NCBI GenBank assembly: GCA_017411585.1
Contig: JAFQPV010000395.1
Span: forward strand, 1-7,123
Reading direction: 5' to 3'
Length of the DNA stretch: 7,123 nucleotides
Source of the DNA: Clostridia bacterium
Lineage (GTDB): Bacteria; Bacillota; Clostridia; UBA1381; UMGS1253
The position numbers and the translations under genes are program-made. Below the pieces are notes generated by a model. It saw only the letters and a program-made list of their open reading frames with translations, did not search any database and was not told the origin of the DNA. How positions within the stretch are numbered: the first letter of the stretch is position 1; every line of letters begins with the position of its first letter. Positions 1-5,603 of this stretch are shown here, piece after piece.

Positions 1-1668
1 AATATCTGGAACGGCGCAACCCTTTACCGTACGGCGACTTTGTATCCCGATGCACCAAACAAGGAAGCTTACATTAAAAAGGCGCGTGCCTTTTTTGCAA
101 ACGGCATCTCAATTGAAGCTGACGAATATTCCGACGAAATTGTCGATGGTGAGCGCATTGGTGATTTGTTTATCGGGGCAAATATGTTTAACTCCTTTGC
201 CTGCAACCACCACGGCTACTTAAACATCGGCTATATGTACATCTGCCTTTCCAACATTGCAATGCTCCATTTTTTCTTAAAATCTAAAGGTGTCAAGGCA
301 GATGATATGATTTATCACAATTTATACAAACAGTGGCAGCTGATTCGCTCCACCACCTTCGATGACGGCAGACTTTTGCGCATCGGCGGCGATTCGAGAG
401 CCAGATATTGCTACTGTCAGGACTACGCCCTGCCATCGTGGCTTTTAATTGAAGATGTCTACGGCGAAGACTGCTCGATGCTCATTGACGGCTGGCTGGA
501 AATTCTCAAAAAGGAAACCGCTGTAAACGGTGACGGGTCTTTCCTTTCCAACCGCTTCGGGCATTTCGAAAATCTGTCGCCGGTGTACTACACACGCTTG
601 GAATCCGACCGCGCAAATGTCGTTTCTATGGCACTGTATTGGCACAGCAAATTCGCCCTTGAAGGCACAAAAGAAAGCGAAATGCTCACCGCCTGGAAGG
701 ATGATTACCACGGCAGCGGCTTTGATGCAAGCGGCAACCGCTTTGCATCCTTTACCTGGGCTTCTTCCGAAAAGCCGCAAGGTCTGCTCGTTCCGAAAAA
801 CGACAGCTCACTTGCCGAATGGCGCTATAACCTCGGCGCAAAGATTTGCGGTGTTGGCAGAGAAAACTTTGATGAGGAGGAAGCAAACACCGTACAGCTC
901 TTTGACGGCGGCTTTATCACCTGCGGCACAACAATTTCCTATTCCGATAACTTTATGGCGGAGGGACAGGAAAAGGAAGCAATGGCGCGAAAGCATATTG
1001 CATTTGCGGCGCTGCCGGATGAAAGCACCGTGCTTTGCCTGCAGTATGCCCGTAGCCTAAACCGCGTATTTACAGCTAAAATTGCCGGAACACTTTGGAA
1101 TATTCCAAACGATATATTTAACGGTAGACAAAGAAAGCTTACCTTTGAGCACGGCAGCGGCTACTTCAGCGGCGGGGATTATGCCAGAACCTATGAAACC
1201 GTTGCACTCGGGCATTTTGTAAATGCAGACGACAAAATCGGTCTTGCCTCTAAGCTTCCGCTCACGCTGGTGCGCAGCGGCGAGCGCCAGATTGATATCA
1301 AACTACGCGAAAACAGCGGCACACTCTATGCTGAGGAAATCTGCGCGCCGTATGAAAAAGCATACAAATGGGTCGACCGAAACACCGTTTTAATCGACAC
1401 CGGCTTTGCTTTATCGCTCGGCACGGCAGAGGATACGCAAAAGCTGAATGCCTCGTTGACTGCGCCGAACTTTAGCAATGTCAAAGCAATCGGCGTAACC
1501 GGTAAGGACGGCAAAAACTATCTTTTGCTTGCAAACTTCACCGACAGCGAGCAAACCGTAAATTTACAGCATTTCAATGCGCTGAATCTTGCAAACGGCA
1601 AGAAAGCTGAAACAATTTGTTTTAAACCAAATGAGGCCGTTTTGCTTGTAAAGGAGGAAAACAAATGA
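1..1668 (+). CDS. Large alpha/alpha-toroid plus beta-sandwich protein, possibly polysaccharide-lyase-like; 5' end outside window
   Basis: The frame is open from the first base, so the gene starts upstream; 555 codons are visible. I do not recognise the exact family. The first ~230 visible residues look helical and aromatic-rich, as in an alpha/alpha toroid. They contain Asn69-His70-His71-Gly-Tyr73, a GGDSRARYCYC stretch near 129-139, GDGSF near 177-181 and PVYYTRLESDRAN near 194-206. The rest (about residue 285 on) is beta-rich and ends in a small domain with a YLLLANFTD strand, as in C-terminal sandwich domains of sugar-acting enzymes. Toroid plus sandwich with Asn/His/Tyr/Arg is the layout of several polysaccharide lyase families (heparinase II/III-like, PL8-like), which would suit the two unsaturated-uronide hydrolases directly downstream. 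That assignment is inference. A signal peptide cannot be judged because the N-terminus is missing. The stop overlaps the next start (ATGA), so the two genes are probably co-translated. Confidence 0.6.
   Translation, partial: NIWNGATLYRTATLYPDAPNKEAYIKKARAFFANGISIEADEYSDEIVDGERIGDLFIGANMFNSFACNHHGYLNIGYMYICLSNIAMLHFFLKSKGVKADDMIYHNLYKQWQLIRSTTFDDGRLLRIGGDSRARYCYCQDYALPSWLLIEDVYGEDCSMLIDGWLEILKKETAVNGDGSFLSNRFGHFENLSPVYYTRLESDRANVVSMALYWHSKFALEGTKESEMLTAWKDDYHGSGFDASGNRFASFTWASSEKPQGLLVPKNDSSLAEWRYNLGAKICGVGRENFDEEEANTVQLFDGGFITCGTTISYSDNFMAEGQEKEAMARKHIAFAALPDESTVLCLQYARSLNRVFTAKIAGTLWNIPNDIFNGRQRKLTFEHGSGYFSGGDYARTYETVALGHFVNADDKIGLASKLPLTLVRSGERQIDIKLRENSGTLYAEEICAPYEKAYKWVDRNTVLIDTGFALSLGTAEDTQKLNASLTAPNFSNVKAIGVTGKDGKNYLLLANFTDSEQTVNLQHFNALNLANGKKAETICFKPNEAVLLVKEENK
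1651..1657 (+). promoter_or_regulatory. Ribosome binding site for the GH88 gene, inside the end of the upstream gene
   Basis: AAGGAGG lies 7 nt before the ATG at 1665 and within the last codons of the upstream gene. With the ATGA stop/start overlap it fixes the start of the GH88 gene and implies translational coupling. Confidence 0.85.
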
Positions 1669-2771
1669 TTTCGTTAAACGCAGAGGACAGAAAATGGGTA
1701 GATGGTATTTGGGCAAAGCTTGACCGCAAGCTTTCCAAAACCGCAGTGGATGTGTTTGATTTTATCCCGTACACAACAAAAGAGGGCATCTATGTTGAGC
1801 CGCCGAAGGAAGGCCCGGTTTGGTGGACCAACGGCTTTTACGGCGGTATGATGTGGCTGATGTATCATATGACCGGCAAAGATGTATACAAAGCCTGTGC
1901 CGAGCATCAGGAGCTTATGATGGACGAGGCTTTTCAGATTTATGACGGCTTGCATCACGATGTCGGCTTTCAGTGGAATCTTTTGTCGAAGGCACACTAT
2001 GCACTCGACGGCAATCCGAAATCCCGCGTTCGCGCGCTGCACGCCGCAAACATACTGGCAGGGCGCGTGAACATTTGCGGAAAATATATCCGCGCCTGGG
2101 ATAAATTGAATCTTTCCATCATCGACACGATGATGAACCTGCCGTTACTTTATTGGGCATCGCGCGAGGTGGCAGATGACCGTTTCCGCTTTATTGCGGA
2201 AATGCAGGCCGATATGACTATGCGCGAGCACGTGCGCCCGAACGGCAGTGTTGCACACGAGGCTTTGCACGACGACCTCAATGACCGCGTCATTGAAACC
2301 CGTGCAGGTCAGGGCTACGCCGTCGGCTCTGCTTGGAGCCGCGGTCAGGCGTGGGCACTCTACGGCTTTATCCTAAGCTATATCCACACAGGAAAAGAGG
2401 CGTACCTGGACACCTGCAAAAAGGTAGCCGACTACTTTTTAGAGTACGCCGAAAAAACAAACTATAAAACACCGACGGATTTTAACGCACCGCCGGAACC
2501 GTTTTATATCGACAATTCCGCCGGCACCTGCGCTGCCTGCGGCCTTGTTGATCTTTATAAAACCACCCACGAGGATAAGTATTTAACCGGCGCAATCCGG
2601 ATTTTACGAGCGCTCGAGGAGGATTGCATCTTTGACGACTCCAGTCAATCCATTCTCCAAAAGGGCATGGAATCCTACGGCAGAGGCAAGCAGCTACACT
2701 TAATTTATGCAGACTTCTTCTTAGTAGAAGCCATTGCCAAATTAAAAAACAGCGACTTTTTGATTTGGTAA
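1665..2771 (+). CDS. GH88-family unsaturated glucuronyl hydrolase
   Basis: A complete 368-residue protein, a normal length for GH88. The family removes the 4,5-unsaturated uronic acid from the non-reducing end of lyase-made oligosaccharides (hyaluronan, chondroitin, heparin, gellan or xanthan products) by a hydration mechanism. Landmarks: WWTNGFYGG at 53-61; the catalytic Asp pair as Asp99 (LHHDVGF) and Asp154 (SIIDTMMNLPLL); His198; Gln216; and GSAWSRGQAWALYGF at 221-235 with Arg226 and Trp230. From memory of the Bacillus GL1 enzyme, these match Asp88, Asp149, His193, Gln211, Arg221 and Trp225, most with a constant offset of five. No signal peptide or membrane segment is seen, so it should act in the cytoplasm on imported oligosaccharides. 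The start is set by AAGGAGG 7 nt upstream and overlaps the previous stop. Family assignment is firm; the substrate (glycosaminoglycan or other uronide) cannot be read from sequence. Confidence 0.9.
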   Translation: MISLNAEDRKWVDGIWAKLDRKLSKTAVDVFDFIPYTTKEGIYVEPPKEGPVWWTNGFYGGMMWLMYHMTGKDVYKACAEHQELMMDEAFQIYDGLHHDVGFQWNLLSKAHYALDGNPKSRVRALHAANILAGRVNICGKYIRAWDKLNLSIIDTMMNLPLLYWASREVADDRFRFIAEMQADMTMREHVRPNGSVAHEALHDDLNDRVIETRAGQGYAVGSAWSRGQAWALYGFILSYIHTGKEAYLDTCKKVADYFLEYAEKTNYKTPTDFNAPPEPFYIDNSAGTCAACGLVDLYKTTHEDKYLTGAIRILRALEEDCIFDDSSQSILQKGMESYGRGKQLHLIYADFFLVEAIAKLKNSDFLIW

Positions 2772-2777
2772 AACAAA

Positions 2778-2783
2778 AAGGAG
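2778..2783 (+). promoter_or_regulatory. Ribosome binding site for the GH105 gene
   Basis: AAGGAG lies 8 nt before the ATG at 2792, in the 20-nt gap after the GH88 stop. The gap has no room for a promoter or terminator, which supports one transcript. Confidence 0.8.
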
Positions 2784-2791
2784 TATAGGTT

Positions 2792-3958
2792 ATGAAATAC
2801 AAAACACCACTGGAATACGGCATGCTTGCCTGCGATGCACTTATGCGTATGTACGCACCGGAAAAGCTTCCGCCGGAAAACAAATTCTTTTACCATCAGG
2901 GCGTATTCCTCTCGGGTATGCAAAATATCTATGCCCTTTCCGGCGAAGAAAAATATTTTGATTATGTAAAGGCTTACTGTGACAGCTTAATCGATGAAAA
3001 CGGCGATCTCTATGCAGCTTATGCTGCAACAGATGCTTCCGGCTTTACCGTCAATGTACCAGCCAGCCGCGCAATACGCATGCTCGATCACAAACAGCCT
3101 ACCGTCCTCTTGTATCAGCTCTACGACCGCACCGGCGATGAAAGATATTTAAAGTACCTCAAAAAGGTTGCCGCATCCATGCACTTTTGGCCTACAAATG
3201 ATTACGGTGCTTACTGGCACACCATGTATCATTCGTGTCAGGTCTGGATGGATGGTGCTTATATGGCAGGTCCGCTCTGCGTTTTATATGCAAAAAGGTT
3301 CGGTGATACCGCATTGCGCGAACGTGCAATTCACCAGATTTTCATCATGAACGAGCATACCAAGGACGAAAAAACAGGTTTGTATTTCCATGGCTGGGAT
3401 CCGACCAAGGCTGCCGAGTGGGCAGACCCGGAAACGGGATGCTCTCAAGAAATTTGGGGCAGAGCCGTCGGTTGGTATGCCGTTGCAATTTTAGATATTT
3501 TAGAAAATATTCCGCAAAATCATCCCGCAGTTGCCCAACTCAAGAAAATAGAGTTGGATTTATTAAGAGCATTGAAAAAATACAGACATCCTGAAAGCGG
3601 ATTATGGTGCCAGATTTTAGATAAGCCTGAGCGCAAGGACAACTGGATAGAAAGCTCTTGCTCGAACCTGTTTATTTACTCTATTGCAAAGGCAATCCGC
3701 ATGGGCATAGCCGACAGAGATGAATTTTCCGATATGCTGGAAACCGCCTACAACAGCAGCATTGCTCTTTTATATAACGATGCCGACGGCTACTTAGTCA
3801 TCGACCATGTATGTGAGGGAACCTGTATTGAAAGCGGTACATATGGCTTTTATATTCACCGTAAAAAAATCAAAAATGATTTACACGGTGCAGGCGCTTT
3901 TATCCTGATGTGTGCGGAAATGCAAAGATACAATAATTTTATCGCAGACTTGAAGTAA
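2792..3958 (+). CDS. GH105-family unsaturated rhamnogalacturonyl (uronyl) hydrolase, YteR/YesR type
   Basis: A complete 388-residue (alpha/alpha)6-barrel protein of typical GH105 length. GH105 enzymes hydrolyse unsaturated galacturonyl or glucuronyl residues from lyase products, classically rhamnogalacturonan I disaccharides; other members act on ulvan or arabinogalactan products. Landmarks: FYHQGVFLSGM at 33-43, QVWMDGAYMAGP at 150-161 with the catalytic Asp154, GLYFHGWD at 196-203 with His200, and WADPETGCSQEIWGRAVGWY at 210-229 with Arg224 and Trp228. GTCIESGTYGFY (343-354) and NDLHGAGAFILMCAEM (362-377) close the barrel. From memory of B. subtilis YteR, these match Asp143, Met147, His189, Arg213 and Trp217 at a constant offset of eleven. 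No signal peptide is seen, so a cytoplasmic role is likely. It lies 20 nt behind the GH88 gene. The two are distantly related folds with different active-site frames, so they probably treat different linkages or uronic acids rather than being redundant. Confidence 0.92.
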   Translation: MKYKTPLEYGMLACDALMRMYAPEKLPPENKFFYHQGVFLSGMQNIYALSGEEKYFDYVKAYCDSLIDENGDLYAAYAATDASGFTVNVPASRAIRMLDHKQPTVLLYQLYDRTGDERYLKYLKKVAASMHFWPTNDYGAYWHTMYHSCQVWMDGAYMAGPLCVLYAKRFGDTALRERAIHQIFIMNEHTKDEKTGLYFHGWDPTKAAEWADPETGCSQEIWGRAVGWYAVAILDILENIPQNHPAVAQLKKIELDLLRALKKYRHPESGLWCQILDKPERKDNWIESSCSNLFIYSIAKAIRMGIADRDEFSDMLETAYNSSIALLYNDADGYLVIDHVCEGTCIESGTYGFYIHRKKIKNDLHGAGAFILMCAEMQRYNNFIADLK

Positions 3959-3978
3959 AGCGTTTTCTGTGATACTAT
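3950..3978 (+). promoter_or_regulatory. Candidate promoter for the oxidoreductase gene
   Basis: TTGAAG (3950-3955, overlapping the end of the GH105 gene) and TACTAT (3973-3978) are separated by 17 nt, with an extended -10 TGA at 3970-3972. An overlapping TATACT at 3976-3981 is an alternative -10. No terminator hairpin is seen between GH105 and this gene, so read-through from upstream is also possible. This is a by-eye match only. Confidence 0.4.
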
Positions 3979-4000
3979 ACTTACAGATATTTTAATCATT

Positions 4001-4006
4001 GGAGGG
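4001..4006 (+). promoter_or_regulatory. Ribosome binding site deciding between two adjacent ATG codons
   Basis: GGAGGG precedes ATGATG at 4010-4015. Counted from GGAGG (4001-4005), the spacing is 4 nt to the ATG at 4010 and 7 nt to that at 4013. The second ATG fits usual spacing better. Confidence 0.7.
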
Positions 4007-4012
4007 AAAATG

Positions 4013-5143
4013 ATGGACAGAAAATTAAGAGTCGGTATTATCGGCTGCGGCGGCATTGCCAATTCGCACGCAAAGGCGTACCTGCGCCAGCCGGATGTGA
4101 AAATTGTTGCAGGCGCTGACCTCGTAGAAGGCAAGACGGCAAAGTTTTTTGAAAACCTCGGCGTCGAGGGTGCAAAGTGCTACAACAGCCACACCGAAAT
4201 GCTCGCAGATGAGAGCTTGAAGCTCGATGCGGTTTCGGTTTGTACATACAACTGCACGCACGCGGAATGTACGATTGCGGCTCTTGAAAAGGGCATTCAT
4301 GTGCTTTTGGAAAAGCCGATGTGCGTAACCACCGAGGAAGCGGTGGACATGATACGCGCCGAAAAGAAAAGCGGCAAGCTGCTCAGCTTAGGCTTCCAGC
4401 CGCGCTTTGAGCCGAATATGCAGATGATTAAGAAAATCGTGCAGTCCGGTGAGCTCGGTGAAATTTACTACATTCAGACCGGCGGCGGCAGACGCTGTGG
4501 CATCCCGGTCGGCACACTCGAAAACCCGAAGGACACTTTTGTGCGCGAGGACACGGCAGCGCTCGGCGCAGTTGGCGACATCGGCTGCTACTCGCTCGAT
4601 ATGGTGTTAAACGCACTCGGCTATCCGAAGCCGCTGCGCGTAACGGGCTATAAGTCCAACTTCTTCGGTACAAATCCGGACTACTATGCAGGTCACGACA
4701 AAGCCGATATGTCCCAAAAATTCGGCGTAGACGATTTTGCCGCTGCATTTATCCGTTTGGAGGGCGGCATTATCTTAGACTTCAGAATTGCATGGGCAAT
4801 GCATTTAGACACCCCGGGTGACACCATCATTATGGGTAAAAAGGGCTCGCTGCGCATTCCGTCGACCGACTGCTGGAATGGTGCACCGGGCGGCGCAATG
4901 ACAATTTACCACGATGTCGGCGGCAGACCGACACAAACGACTGTGCCGCTTATTACCTATAATAAGCCGCTCGGCGAATACATCTGGGACGGCAAAATCC
5001 GCTCGTTTGTCGATGCCATCAAAAACGGCGGCAGCGCACCGGTACCGTCTTCCGAAATTCTCTACAACCAAGCCATTATCGACAGTATCTGTAAATCCGC
5101 AGAGCTCGGTATGGAGGTCGAGGTTGAAATTCCGGAAATCTAA
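4013..5143 (+). CDS. Gfo/Idh/MocA-family NAD(P)-dependent oxidoreductase
   Basis: A complete 376-residue protein (377 if the ATG at 4010 is used), normal for the family, which oxidises or reduces sugars, inositols and sugar derivatives. An N-terminal Rossmann fold has GIIGCGGIA at 8-16, an Asp ending strand two near residue 36, and the hallmark Glu100-Lys101-Pro102. The C-terminal alpha/beta domain carries the catalytic-type segment GDIGCYSLD near 188-196, with Tyr193 where many members have His; Tyr variants are known in the family. No export signal is seen. Its place behind two unsaturated-uronide hydrolases suggests it works on the released uronic acid derivative or the remaining sugar, or as a redox partner in a keto-sugar route. 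This is inference, because substrate specificity in this family cannot be read from motifs. It may have its own promoter and ends at a strong terminator, so it is the last gene of the sugar cluster. Confidence 0.88.
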   Translation: MDRKLRVGIIGCGGIANSHAKAYLRQPDVKIVAGADLVEGKTAKFFENLGVEGAKCYNSHTEMLADESLKLDAVSVCTYNCTHAECTIAALEKGIHVLLEKPMCVTTEEAVDMIRAEKKSGKLLSLGFQPRFEPNMQMIKKIVQSGELGEIYYIQTGGGRRCGIPVGTLENPKDTFVREDTAALGAVGDIGCYSLDMVLNALGYPKPLRVTGYKSNFFGTNPDYYAGHDKADMSQKFGVDDFAAAFIRLEGGIILDFRIAWAMHLDTPGDTIIMGKKGSLRIPSTDCWNGAPGGAMTIYHDVGGRPTQTTVPLITYNKPLGEYIWDGKIRSFVDAIKNGGSAPVPSSEILYNQAIIDSICKSAELGMEVEVEIPEI

Positions 5144-5153
5144 ACTACATACC

Positions 5154-5190
5154 AAAAGCACTTGCTTCACGAAGAAGCAGGTGCTTTTTT
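5154..5190 (+). terminator. Strong intrinsic terminator after the oxidoreductase gene
   Basis: A 15-bp stem pairs 5154-5168 with 5174-5188, with one T-G wobble (5162/5180) and a five-base loop ACGAA. The right arm ends in six T (5185-5190). It begins 11 nt after the stop at 5143 and closes the carbohydrate cluster. Confidence 0.93.
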
Positions 5191-5202
5191 ATTACTGTTC
5201 AT

Positions 5203-5232
5203 TTGCATAACCGTATACTTCTGTGGTACACT
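5203..5232 (+). promoter_or_regulatory. Candidate promoter for the MGMT/ATL-like gene
   Basis: TTGCAT (5203-5208), an 18-nt spacer and TACACT (5227-5232), with an extended -10 TGG at 5224-5226. It sits just behind the upstream terminator and 22 nt before the gene start, as expected for a monocistronic unit. A nearby TATACT at 5214-5219 is a weaker alternative. This is a by-eye match. Confidence 0.5.
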
Positions 5233-5242
5233 ATAAAAAAGC

Positions 5243-5247
5243 GAGGG
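5243..5247 (+). promoter_or_regulatory. Ribosome binding site setting the start at 5254
   Basis: GAGGG directly abuts the ATG at 5248 but lies 6 nt before the ATG at 5254. The second ATG is therefore the likely start. Confidence 0.65.
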
Positions 5248-5253
5248 ATGAAA

Positions 5254-5568
5254 ATGAAAAAGCAAAACACATTTGAACGCATATATGCTGTCGTGCGCCG
5301 TATCCCGTACGGTCGCGTTGCAACCTACGGTCAGATTGCACGCTTGGCAGGCAATCCGCATTGGTCACAGGTGGTCGGCTATGCCTTACATGTAAACCCC
5401 GACCCCGAAAACATCAAATGCTACCGCGTGGTCAACCGCTTCGGCGAGGTATCGCGCGCATTCGCCTTCGGCGGCGAAAACGCACAGATTCATCTGTTGG
5501 AAGCAGAGGGCATCAAGCTTATAGACGGCAAAGTGGATTTAGACAAGTATTTATGGGACGGCAAATAA
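5254..5568 (+). CDS. Small MGMT/ATL-family protein (alkyltransferase-like DNA-binding domain) with altered active-site motif
   Basis: A 104-residue protein consisting only of the C-terminal DNA-binding domain of O6-alkylguanine-DNA alkyltransferases. The match runs from FERIYAVVRRIPYGRVATYGQIARLAG (7-33), the helix-turn-helix region, through VVGYALHVNP to FAFGGENAQIHLLEAEG (70-86). Alkyltransferases carry PCHRV; alkyltransferase-like proteins usually carry PWHRV. Here the segment is Lys55-Cys56-Tyr57-Arg58-Val59. The acceptor Cys is kept, the His that activates it is Tyr, and the preceding Pro is Lys. The arginine finger before VGYAL appears to be Gln39. Glu83 of LLEAEG is kept. The protein probably binds DNA and may sense or flag alkylated bases; true methyl transfer is uncertain. 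The start at 5254 is chosen from ribosome-site spacing. The gene has its own promoter and terminator and no functional link to its neighbours. Confidence 0.85.
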   Translation: MKKQNTFERIYAVVRRIPYGRVATYGQIARLAGNPHWSQVVGYALHVNPDPENIKCYRVVNRFGEVSRAFAFGGENAQIHLLEAEGIKLIDGKVDLDKYLWDGK

Positions 5569-5601
5569 AAAAGACTTCTGTTTTCAACAGAAGTCTTTTT
5601 T
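5567..5601. terminator. Bidirectional intrinsic terminator between convergent genes
   Basis: GACTTCTGTT (5573-5582) pairs perfectly with AACAGAAGTC (5586-5595) around a three-base loop. It is flanked by six A on the left (5567-5572) and six T on the right (5596-5601), so it works on both strands. It serves the MGMT/ATL-like gene, overlapping its stop codon, and the ddl gene, whose stop is at 5604-5606. Confidence 0.93.
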
Positions 5602-5603
5602 AT

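Noticed and set aside
40..42. TTG at 40 as the start of the first gene
   Set aside because: The same frame is open and protein-like back to base 1, and no ribosome binding site precedes the TTG; the gene is cut by the window edge.
530..1060. 176-codon open frame overlapping the first gene on the plus strand
   Set aside because: It lies wholly inside a convincing gene in another frame and its translation is low-complexity and unlike any family; shadow frame.
3959..4012. Terminator or riboswitch between GH105 and the oxidoreductase gene
   Set aside because: The gap of about 50 nt has no stable hairpin or T-run; it holds only promoter-like and ribosome-site elements.
4428..5170. Minus-strand open frames opposite the oxidoreductase gene
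   Set aside because: They mirror the codon bias of the real gene, have Arg/Cys-rich translations and no ribosome binding sites; shadows.
5203..5253. Longer N-terminus for the MGMT/ATL-like protein from TTG 5203 or ATG 5248
   Set aside because: The 5203 codon lies in the likely -35 element, and the ATG at 5248 abuts the GAGGG site with no spacing; family homology begins after 5254.
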